The position numbers and the translations under genes were made by a program. A stretch of 23,645 nucleotides of DNA from Proteromonas lacertae. Taxonomy: Eukaryota; Sar; Bigyra; Opalinata; Proteromonadidae. The stretch spans positions 1-23,645 of the forward strand of contig NGBS01000111.1 in NCBI GenBank assembly GCA_002245135.1. Direction: 5' to 3'. This document shows, piece after piece, positions 1 through 10,274 of the stretch (the stretch's first letter is position 1; each line of letters starts with the position of its first letter). The notes beneath the pieces were generated by a model. That model was not told the DNA's origin. It searched no databases and was given only the letters and a program-made list of their open reading frames with translations.

Positions 1-1016
1 ATTTACAGAAAGATACAAATGTCTTAACTGAAATTGACTCTTTAGAAACGCTTAAAATTTGATTTTTATTTATTAAAAACTCCAATTCGTAAATTAAATC
101 TTCATCAAGCGAAAAAACATTAATGAAGTTATTAAGTTGATTCTAAATTAATAAAGAGAAATATTATACTTTAAAAACAAACAAATTGCTTAGTATTCCA
201 CTCATTGACATTAATAAATGGATTAAATGATTAGTTTTAAAGTAGGAATATACAAACAAACTGAAAGTAATCATCCAAGTATATTCTTGCTAAAAACAAT
301 ATAGAATTGTTTATATACATGAAGAAAAGAACTCATTAATGAATCCACCATATTCTATACTAAACCTAAGTAGCAACTGATGTTTTTCAACCCAGAAAAC
401 TTCACAGTTGCATATCCAAAGCTGAAGAAATGATATAATTATAGTATTAACGTCATAAAATGACACTATAAGTAATAGAATGAATTATACTAAATAAGGC
501 GTTGGCAAACTCTATACAGTTTTTTGATAATTTAAGCAATAGCTTTCTCCTCAATGAAGAAGAATCCTTCAAATATTTTCTATAGGCATTTTTCTAATTC
601 ATAGATTAAAAGAAAATACAAAGGAGGCAAGTAATTCATTATGTTGATCAATAACACTACCAGGTGAAGGCCATTCTTGAATGCTCTTTATACTCATTTA
701 AATACTAATTTAAAAAATGAACCAATAAGAATTTAGATGATTTTGAAGATCTTGAACACTAATTCATGTCTTCATTTTCAGATAAAATAAACAATGATAT
801 TCATCCTAATGATAATGATTCATTTTTACTAAATAAATGTATGACAGTAAAGTAATTTTTTCTATAATTACACTTATATATTAACGTCATACCATTGATA
901 GTAATTATAAATGATATTAAGTGTAATAGAGTGATATATATCAATATTAAGTTATACATCTTCACATCTAAGAAGATATTTGTAATGTGACTAATTCGTA
1001 TTTCACTCTTTGTCAT
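1..1016 (-). pseudogene. Decayed repeat-family gene, copy A
   Basis: This minus-strand stretch resembles 1790-2590 in DNA and in patches of translated frame, but no long reading frame survives. The best matching blocks are about 180-300 and 360-620. In the second block the frame YATVKFSGLKN matches QTIVSIHGLKR of copy B. A second shared frame reads IEFANALFSII here and IEFAKALFCII in copy B. Several in-frame stops interrupt these frames and I could not remove them with introns of the size seen in neighbouring genes. The short frame at 801-1016 (minus) may be the remains of the 5' end. The family is not recognised. It resembles the large decaying gene families common in protist genomes, but that is only an analogy. 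Confidence 0.45.
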
Positions 1017-1789
1017 AATTTTAGCTGTTAATAGAATATAGTTGCGCTGGAATTATTGCTGTATAAAACCATTAATTTTAAGGTAATTTATCATATTTTA
1101 CTATATTTTATACAATACCACTTGTGGCATATTGTATGTCTGGAGTGTAATACTAATATCAAATGATAGCATTTCATACATAAATCTATTTTGAAATAAA
1201 ACCTGCTTGAAAAAAAGCTTGAAAAGTAAAAATTAAAAATTAGAATAAATGAGAATATGAAGAGTATGGATATATATTGGTGTAAGAAAATGGTACAAAG
1301 TTTCTGTGTAGATATAAAGGTTATGGTTAAATAGAAGTGATTATATTAATTTATAAAAGTAGCTACGCAATTATGAGTAAGTAAAAAATTACCACCAATA
1401 ATAAAATAATAATACCGATGTTTCCAAACAGTAATTTGTAGATAAACGTATAATATTATTTATTACTTACAGAGCATGTAAGCAATTAAGACTATCTAAA
1501 GATATACCTATAGCAGATAGTCTCTTTCTAGAGGAATAACCAAGCGATTTCTTGTTTTATTGATTAATATGAAGAAGTCATCTTCTTTAGGATTAATTTT
1601 GCTAAAATCGTAATGAATGGTGAAGGTCTGTGTGTGAATAATATCCTAATCATTTTATTGAAACAGTTTTCTTTGGGGACTATTAAACATTATAATGTAT
1701 AGCTATTTTTGTTATTACATTTTCATAGTCGCTGGGAGAACATATCATTTTATCAATCTGCTCTGAAACGAATAACATGTAAATTAAAT
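1017..1789. other. No gene seen, between repeat copies
   Basis: AT-rich sequence with no reading frame I can support. The part near 1500-1789 may hold the far 3' end of copy B, but I cannot align it to anything in copy A because the window begins at 1. Confidence 0.3.
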
Positions 1790-2590
1790 ATTATATCTGA
1801 TTCACAGTAAGATATAAATGATTTTACAGATATGGAATTCTGCAAAGTATTCTCAATTGGTTCATTACCTTCTACTTTCATTAAATTGTAGAATAAATCA
1901 TCATCAAAAGAAAAAGTATTAGTGAAGCTATTTATTTGATCCTATAGAAGTATATGACAAAAATAGAATACTTTAAACACATATAAATTACTAAACATAC
2001 CAATCATAGACATTAATAGATGGATTAAATCATACATATCAAAATAAAGGATATACACACAAACTGAAAGTATTCATCTAAATATATTCTTACTAAAAAC
2101 AATATAAAGCAATTCAAATACTGATGAGAAGTACTTGTTGACAAGCCGTAATTCTCATCACTAAATTTTTGTAATAGATATTTCTTTTTAACCCATGAAT
2201 ACTTACAATTGTTTGTCCACATCTCAAGAAAAGATATAATAATGTTATTAACATCGTAATATGATACTGTAAATATAAATTTTCAATTATACAAAATAAA
2301 GCCTTGGCAAATTCTATACTATCGTCTGATAAATTAATTAATAACTCTCCTTTCAATAATGCTGTATTTTCAAATATTTTTCATAGGCAATTTTCTATTA
2401 GGTAGAAAATCAATATACAAGAGGGGCAGCGGTTTCATTTTGATGATTGTCATATATATTTCGATTAGGTGATACTTGCACATTATTGATTCTCATAAAA
2501 ATAACAACCAATAGAAAAAAAGATGTTTGAGAAATTTCATTAATTCGAAACTTGTTTATCTTCATACATAATTAGTAACGATATTCATGC
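1790..2590 (-). pseudogene. Decayed repeat-family gene, copy B
   Basis: This is a second copy of the family at 1-1016, in the same orientation and better preserved. Two short overlapping minus-strand frames (2114-2356 and 2025-2222) keep hydrophobic segments such as SDDSIEFAKALFCIIENL. The upstream part, about 2400-2470, reads SPNRNIYDNHQNETAAPLVY and aligns loosely with SPGSVIDQHNELLASFVF in copy A. DNA similarity to copy A is obvious by eye around 1995-2105 versus 205-303 (shared words such as ACAAACTGAAAGTA and CTAAAAACAATATA). Stops and frame changes remain, so it is most likely a pseudogene. A multi-intron gene read wrongly by me is possible but less likely, because frame conservation between copies runs straight through the candidate splice sites. 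Confidence 0.45.
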
Positions 2591-2956
2591 TGGATTGAAG
2601 TAGTTTTCAATTATCACAATTGTATATTATATCACTACCAGTAACATTAAATTTTAATTATGTTAAGTAATACCGAGTTAAATATATAATATTACACCAC
2701 CATACTACAGCATATAATGAGATTTGTTAAAATGATCAACTTGAAGGTGTAACCTCTATTAGACTCAATTATACATATTATTCAGTGTTAAATCTATTGT
2801 CATATGATAATAGAGGATATAGCGTCATATAAGTCTATTAATCACTAGATCGCTGAAAACAGTACAATATACTAACACTTATGTTATGATAGTATTATTG
2901 AATAACAAGTAATTGTATATAAGCAGAAAATTTATTTTGAAACAACAATGTTTGAT

Positions 2957-2990
2957 AAAAGCTTGCTCGTATTTAACAAATCAAGCTTTT
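2957..2990 (+). promoter_or_regulatory. Inverted repeat upstream of the E1 start codon
   Basis: A perfect 9-bp inverted repeat, AAAAGCTTG at 2957-2965 and CAAGCTTTT at 2982-2990 with a 16-nt loop, ends 51 nt before the E1 start codon. Its position fits a promoter element or a 5' leader hairpin. No function can be read from it and chance occurrence in AT-rich DNA is possible. The rest of 2591-3041 shows no gene. Confidence 0.2.
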
Positions 2991-3041
2991 TAAGAGAGAT
3001 TTGTTCTGATCTTGATCGTAGAAAGTTCTTTTCTTCTGAAA

Positions 3042-6000
3042 ATGCCAATTAAAAGCAATTCAATTGACCAAGAGTTATATAGTCGTCAAATCTATGTTCT
3101 AGGTGAAGAAGCAATGAAAAAGATGAATGAAAGTAGTGTATTATTGATTGGCTTGAAAGGTGTAGGTGTGGAAATAGCAAAGGATATTATACTCGCTGGA
3201 GTGCATAATGTGAGTATATATGACAATGAAACGGTAGAATATTCAAATCTTTCTTCTAATTTCTATTTGAGCGAAAATGATATTGGTAAACCACGTGCAC
3301 AAGCATGCTATTCAAAATTAAATGATTTAAATCCTTATGTGAATGTTTCGGTGTGTAATGAAGAATTAACTGATAGTTGTTTGTCAAAATTTCGTGTAAT
3401 TGTTATAACCGAAGGAAGTATTGATTTAAAACTGAGAATAAGCAAATTCTGTCATGAACATAATATTTGTTTTATATTGAGTGAATGTTGTGGTGTATTT
3501 TCAAGAGTATATAAAAATTATAATATTTATGCATTATATTTCCTATAGGTATTTTGTGATTTTGGTGAAAATTGGATATCTAACGATTTAAATGGTGAAG
3601 AGCCAAGTATGTGTTTAATATCCAACATCACTAACGATAAGAATGGTATTGTAACAGTATTAGAGGAAAAACGTCATAATCTGGAAGATGGTGATTTTGT
3701 CATATTCGATGATATCCAAGGTATGACTGAATTAAACAAACAGAAAGCTCAACCAGTCAAAATAATTACTCCTTACTCATTCAGTATTGGTGATACTACC
3801 AATTATCATCCTTACACTAACAGAGGATATTTTATTCAAGTAAAACAACCAACAACACTTCATTTCCACTCATTATCAGAATTATTATTAAGAAGTGATA
3901 TAAGTGAAATGATAAATAGTGATCACGGTAATTCAATGACTATGCATATTGCTTTTCAAGGTTTGGATGAATTTAGAAAGAATAATAACAATCAATATCC
4001 AAAATATGGTAATAAACATGATGCTGAAGAAGTATTAAAATATTGTAAAGATATAAAAGCAAAGATAAATTATACCTCTGAGATTAATGAAGAATTAATT
4101 ACTCGTTTTGCTGTACAAAGTAAAGGTGAAATATCTCCATTCTGTGCAGCTATAGGTGGAGTTGTAGGTCAAGAAGTGTTGAAGGCTTGTAGTAATAAAT
4201 ATACACCAATTACTCAATTCTTTTATTTAGATTGTAGTGAAACATTACCAAAAGAAAAATTAGATGAAAGTATATATATATATTTAAAATAGGTGAATAT
4301 AATTGTAGTAATAATAGATATGAAGGAGAAATTGGAGTATATGGCAAACAAATAATTGTATTATTGATTATATAGTTTATATTATTAATAGGATAAATTA
4401 TTAAATTTAAGATATTTCCTAGTTGGTGCTGGTGCAATAGGATGTGAAGTATTAAAGAACTTTGCAATGATGGGATTAGGTTGTGGTAAAGATGGATTTA
4501 TATACATCACAGATATGGATTTAATAGAAAAATCAAATCTATCAAGACAATTTTTATTTAGAAATAGTCATATAAAACAACCCAAATCTAAAGTAGCCAG
4601 TGAATCAATTATTCAAATGAATAAAGATATTCATATTAAATATTTTACTGAAAGAGTTGGTACAGAATCTGAAAATATTTTCAATGATAAGTTTATGAAT
4701 GAATTAGATGGTATTTGTAATGCTTTAGATAATGTTGAAGCAAGATTATATATGGATGGTAGAAGTATTGAATATCAGAAACCATTATTAGAATCAGGAA
4801 CACTTGGAACGAAAGGAAATACACAAATTGTTGTTCCATTTTTAACGGAATCATATGGCGATTCAAATGACCAACCAGAAAGTTCTATTCCAATATGTAC
4901 GTTGAAGAATTTCCCTCATAAAATTGAACATACAATACAATGGGCAAGAGATTATTTTGAAGGTCAATTTAAAAATATTCCAAATGATGTAAATTCATTT
5001 ATTCATGATGAAAATGCTATTAGATCAATTCAATCTGAGCCAGCCACTGCATTTGAAAGATTAAATTCAATTCATTTATCTTTAGTGAATGATAAACCTT
5101 TAACATTTGATGATTGTATAAAATGGTCAAGATTACAGTTTGAAGAGTTATTTTGTAATACTATTAAACAATTATTATGTAATTTCCCTGTATATAATAA
5201 TATAATAATTATTATGTAATAGAAAGATTATGTTAGTGAAGAAGGAATTCCATTTTGGATTGGTGAAAAAAGAGCTCCAAATCCATTAATATTTGATATA
5301 AATGATCCAATTCATTTATCATTTATTGTATCCTGTTCAAATTTAAGAGCATTTGTGTATGGATTAAATGGTTCTACTGATATCAATTTGTTTAAGAAAG
5401 TGATTGAAGAAATGAATATTCCTGAGTTTATTCCAGTTAGATCAAGTGATAAACCGTATTTTGAATATTTCATATTTAAAATATATAGACAAGAGAATAA
5501 TGATCCAAATGAAATAATCAGCAAGTTACCAAAGCCATCATCACTTGCAGGAATGAAATTAAATCCAATTTCATTTGAAAAAGATGATGATACAAATTAT
5601 CATATGCAATTTATATCTGCTACATCGAATTTGAGAGCTAGAAAGTAATATATTTTGAATATTTATATTTATAGTTATGAAATTCCAGAAGTAGATATGA
5701 ATAGAACAAAATTAATTGCAGGAAATATTATACCAGCAATTTCAACAACAACAGCATTTGTTTCTGGTTTAATAACTATGGAGATTTATTCATTATTGCA
5801 GAATAAACCAGTTGAAGGATATAGAAATGGTTATTGTAACTTAGCATTACCTATATTCCAATTATCTGAACCAGTTGAATGTGCAAAGAGAAAATATAAA
5901 GAATATGAATGGAGTAATTGGTCAAAAATTGATTTGAGAAATGTAATGAATATTATTTATATTTATATTATTATTATAGAGAAAGTCAATTACTTTGCAA

Positions 6001-6290
6001 GAGTTTATAGACTTTATTAATCAATCATATAAGGTGAATGTTGATATGATTAGTGTTGGTCCATCTATGATTTATTCTTTATTTACATCAGCTGTATATA
6101 TATAAGAAAAATTATAAATTAATAGGCAAAATTAAAAACAAGATTACCAAAATCAGTTGTAGATGTGATATGTGAGATTAGAAAGAATGAAGATGCTAAG
6201 AGTTTACCAGTTATTCCGCTTGATGTTTCATGTTCTGATGATGATGGAAATGAAGTAATATTAGCTACAGTAAGGTTGTATATTGATTAA
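3042..6290 (+). CDS. UBA1: Ubiquitin-activating enzyme E1
   Basis: The E1 enzyme uses ATP to adenylate the C-terminus of ubiquitin, takes it onto a cysteine as a thioester and passes it to E2 enzymes. I rebuilt eight exons: 3042-3506, 3549-4269, 4293-4357, 4392-5189, 5223-5644, 5675-5942, 5980-6093 and 6126-6290. The seven introns are 23-42 nt, all GT-AG and most starting GTAT. The joined frame is 1005 aa with no stop, close to yeast (1024) and human (1058). The inactive adenylation half begins with ELYSRQIYVLGEEAMKKM. The active half has the nucleotide-binding GAGAIGCE (about residue 429) followed by TDMDLIEKSNLSRQFLF. The catalytic cysteine is C586 in PICTLKNFP. The C-terminal ubiquitin-fold domain starts near EYEWSNW and ends at a TAA. 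The ATG at 3042 is chosen because the conserved family start follows at once; no earlier in-frame ATG exists. It is a host gene and looks intact. Confidence 0.95.
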
Positions 6291-6565
6291 ACAAATATTG
6301 AGTATGGTAAATTGTTTTTGTATATTTATGATGACTATTATTATTCCACTGCTAATTAAGTGGTTAAGTATATAATTGACTAAACTTCGTTTATTATTGA
6401 GATTAATAATATATATTTACTTTCCTCGTTGATCATAGATTGTATCACGAAACACATGAATAATTTGCATTTAGTAATAATCTACATAATTAATAAAAAT
6501 GATTTATAGTTAAATTTTATAGAATAAATAATTCCCTGATCTGGATGGTCCAAATTATGAGTATC
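6291..6565. other. 3' flank of E1 up to the transposon
   Basis: AT-rich spacer of 275 bp with no reading frame of note. It should hold the E1 polyadenylation region. It ends directly at the transposon terminus. Confidence 0.4.
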
Positions 6566-6572
6566 TGTCGCG

Positions 6573-6599
6573 CGCGATAAAGAAATTTACGCGATAAAG
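6573..6599 (+). promoter_or_regulatory. Duplicated CGCGATAAAG motif at left tip
   Basis: CGCGATAAAG occurs at 6573-6582 and again at 6590-6599, 17 bp apart start to start, immediately inside the transposon end. CpG-rich DNA is rare in this AT-rich window, so these tandem sites are good candidates for transposase binding. The right tip carries the mirror copies. Confidence 0.5.
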
Positions 6600-7352
6600 G
6601 AGTTATAAACTTTCCTTTGAAACTAATACTATATTTACAATATATACTACGTATACTTTACATATCATATGTTATATATACGATTTATGTTAAATGAGGC
6701 GATATCAGACAATAGAGTAGCATATATCATATTATAACATATATTAAAACTACTTATATTAACTAAGTATATTATGAAATATTATTATATAAATCAATTT
6801 TGATGTTGAGAAAATTTAAAAAATAAGATCAAATTCCTTTTATTTTTTACCCCCATATTTTTGTTCAAAAATTAAAATTTCTTTTTATTAAGAAATATTT
6901 TAGTACTTCTAAATATATGTTTAGATTAATATTGCTGTAACATACTTATTAGGTAAATAAAAAAGAAGAGTTATAAATAGTTGTAAGTATCATTTTTACA
7001 ATTCTGTAATAATATCATTAGAATAGTTCATTTATGAATTTTCTATTGTAATAATATCTTGTTATTCTTATTTTCCTATTCAAAGTGTTTAATCAAATAA
7101 TAGAGGAAGTAAAAAGAAAATTTCAAATTTGCTATTTTCTTATATATTTATTATTTTCTCTATTATTTTTATTACAAATAAACTTTTGTTTATGATTATG
7201 AATGTTTATAAAGTCGTTAATTATTGTTAATTATTGTAATTCAATATATTAATTAGATATTATATGTTATTATTTCATTTTTAAACTGTAATAACAATAT
7301 TGTAAAACAAAAGTGATTATGAATGAGGTAATTATTATATCGTTACTGAGAT

Positions 7353-9070
7353 TTAAAAACTATGTAAGGTATTCTTTTGGTAATTTTTGTAAAACTTAGC
7401 TTTTTCTTCCATAGTCAGTTTACTCATAGCAGAGAATAAATCTTCTATAAAATAATTAATATTAAAACTCTCTATATTCTGTATTTCATCTATCCTTATG
7501 TTTTTCATTCTACATCCCAAATAAAAGAGGGTGTAATACCCACAATTTACTTTATCACGATTACTTTGTTTCACATTAGTTTCCATAATTTGGTAGCTTA
7601 ATTCCACGTTACTCTCAAAAAATCTGTATATTCTATAGATAATATTATCTCTTGCATCATTATAATCCCCTCTATAAATGTTTAAGCTGTCATAGATATA
7701 ATATTTAATATATTTATTACTGTTATATTTCACTTCAAATAACGACCAATGTTGATAATCTTTGTCGCATACTGGGAAAAAATATATACCATCGTTCTTT
7801 ATTTTACTTAATAAACGTAATTGTTCATCACTATAATATATATTACCTGGATCTATTACATTATCATTACACTGATTAATGAAGTGTATATAAAACACTA
7901 GATCTTCCGATTTTAATCTCTCTTTTAATAATAGATGATTAACTATAATATTAAATTGTCTTAAGAAACAGTTCTTTTGTTTACCTTTTAGTGATATTGT
8001 ATTATAATTGTATGGATTTATAATTAATCTGACAAAATTTAATGTATTTTCTTCATTGCGTGAATAGAATAGAGAATCACCATCATCATCATCATGTATA
8101 TTGACGTAAAAACAGGACAACTTCAGTCTGTACGATTTATATTCTAATAGTTTAGAGATATATTCTCTTAGCAAATCGCTCATTAGAATAACATCTAACT
8201 CCAATACTTCAATATTGTTGTAATCAGAATTCATAATCATAAATGTCACAGTAGCAGCAATATCTGTGGCTTCTGGAAAATTGTTCCTAACATTTATTAT
8301 ATTTATTTCATATTTACTTAGATTTGATATATATGAGGATATATATTTAAGATCTGTATTATAGTCATATGTATTAATTGAATCATATATTTTAATCATC
8401 CCTTTATCCTTTTCTATCATAATTAAATAGCATCGATGTGATTTAATTAATATGCTCATACTTTTATTATTATATAATAACATATTGTTACTTAATAGAT
8501 TAATGTCATTAAAATCATATAATTGAAGTATATACCATATCTGATATATATTTAACTCCTTTTTTCCTATTTTATCTCTTACTCTTATTACATTTTCTAA
8601 TTGTTCTTCAGTTAAAGTATCTTTACCATCATATTCAGAGGTAATTTTTCCAAATATGCTATAAACTGCATTTTTAGAAGGATGTCTAATGATATCTGAT
8701 AGAATTTTTTGGTATGTATCAGTTTTTCTTTTCTTTTTCTGAGGATTGACATATTTAATAAAATAATAATAATAATACTAATTGAATATCCATTTTTCTT
8801 TTGAGTTTTTCTTGAAGATCAGTTGATATAGGAATGACTTCCACTGCTGATGAATTAGTCAATCTTATTTCGTTATCTTTGTTACTATGTTAATTATTAA
8901 TATACAAATCTATACACTGCATATAATGAATCATTATTTTTGTTCTTTTTGATTATTCTGAACTCATTTTTATCTTTTTGATTTTTTATTTTCTTAGTAA
9001 AAACAATTGCATTGCCATGCTGGGGGTTTGATACTTTTTCACTCAACTTTTTAATCGAATTCATTACCAT
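7353..9070 (-). CDS. Ulp1/C48-type cysteine protease, left-arm copy
   Basis: This is the exact mirror copy of the gene at 13449-15166. Exons on the minus strand are 9070-8916, 8884-8779 and 8738-7353, with introns of 31 and 40 nt (GTATAG to TAG; GTATTA to CAG). The product is 548 aa. The first 90 residues are lysine-rich, followed by two C48-like units. The second unit has the catalytic set H417 (QHWSLFEV), D437 (IYDSLN) and C486 (VNCGYY), the family's His-Asp-Cys triad. The first keeps H188 and D206 but has alanine where the cysteine should be. C48 proteases cleave ubiquitin-like modifiers or precursors; the substrate here is unknown. The gene reads toward the transposon end and away from the transposase. 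There is no sign of decay. Confidence 0.82.
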
Positions 9071-9382
9071 CTTACTATTTTTTTTCTCTTTTCTAATATT
9101 AACAGATTGTTTGGAGAATTTGTATTTTCAGCCTTAGGTTCAAATTTTGAGCCTTACTTTTTTTTAGCTAGTCCGATAGTTTCTAAACTTCGATATTAAA
9201 CTTAATTATGTCAAAAACATATAACTAATCTATTCTAAAAAAATTGAAGCTTTCTTATTTCTAATTGAAAACATAATTAATCTCTATTTTTGCATTTCGC
9301 TTTTATGTGCATAAATCAGTTATGCATTATCACTGCACTTAGGATCTCCAGTTTATTTTGTTATTAAGCTGATAATGGATGA

Positions 9383-9744
9383 GAAAAAAGCAAAATAAAT
9401 TTCTTAACACAAGCTTTTGATTTGACAAACTATCTTGATTTTTATTTTTTGAGCCTACGCATTGTATATGCACTATATACTTATCTAATAGGTTCTGTTA
9501 TAAATTGTGAATTAACGGCTGATAATATATGGAGTTATGAAGTGAAATATGATAAAAATGACCTAAAATGTCTAAATCGAGACGAATTCGTATTATCATA
9601 TATAGTTATGTTTGTGCATCACAGGATTCAATGTTATATTTAGCAAAATATGATTTAATACTTGAATATTTGAAACAATTTCGTCTGGTTGGCTCTATAA
9701 CTCTTTGTAGTTTATTCTGTAGTTACTATACTCAATATATTTAG
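9383..9744 (+). CDS. Small transposon ORF of unknown function, left-arm copy
   Basis: The open frame runs from about 9383, after an in-frame stop. It contains CELTADNIWSYEVKYDKNDL and, read unspliced, stops at 9641-9643. A 35-nt intron at 9590-9624 (GTATTATC to CACAG) would fit the local intron style and join it in phase 0 to a second frame with MLYLAKYDLILEYLKQF, ending at TAG 9742-9744. I see no in-frame ATG at the 5' end, so the first exon may be missing or the gene may not be functional. The product resembles no family I know. It is transcribed divergently from the adjacent protease gene. The same frame occurs in the right arm, but the arms are identical, so this gives no independent support for coding. 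Confidence 0.35.
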
Positions 9745-10274
9745 AAAATAATAATATTTAGATAGTAAGAGTAACATTAGTTGAAATCGATATAATCACA
9801 GGTATATTAACAAAATAAGTCCGATGCTGCCGAATATCATATTAATTCTATTACTGTTTAACATTATTCAATTCAAAAATAGTATCAAATACAGAAAATT
9901 ATGACAAACAGTTTGAAATCGGAGAATATAAAAGAATACTATTTTCTTTTCTTATGTTGTCACTTATTTCAATGTATTATTAAATAGGAAATCGGACTAT
10001 ATAAAGATATAATATAATTAATTGTAAAGTTTCAACATATATGTCAAGAATATTACAAATACTATAAGTAGTTAAAATAACACATGCTACAAATATTTAT
10101 GAATGGGGTAGAATGAAAAATGAAATGAACAATATTTTCGCTTGTATTTAGTAGCTAAAAATTTTTATAATATAATAAATAACCGTTACAAAAATCATTA
10201 GTCATTTTTAATAGAATATATATGTATATATAATAATTATTTTATTATAATGGTATGTTTCTAATGTAGTTTTT

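Larger units (their letters stand above)
6566..10169 (+). repeat. Left terminal inverted repeat, 3.6 kb
   Basis: This arm is the reverse complement of 12350-15953. It runs from the CpG-rich tip to ATTTTTATA at 10161-10169, after which the two arms diverge. It contains the minus-strand C48 protease gene (7353-9070) and the plus-strand small ORF (9383-9744). The outer 780 bp (6573-7352) and the inner 425 bp (9745-10169) hold no reading frame I can support and are probably promoter, 3' end and transposase-binding sequence. Confidence 0.93.

Noticed and set aside
801-1016. Minus-strand 71-codon frame as a gene
   Set aside because: Low complexity, no recognisable motif, and it lies at the edge of a decayed repeat copy; counted as part of copy A.
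9471-9498. A 28-nt intron (GTATAT to AATAG) in the small transposon ORF
   Set aside because: Splicing it would require an upstream frame that contains a TGA just before; the unspliced reading stays open.
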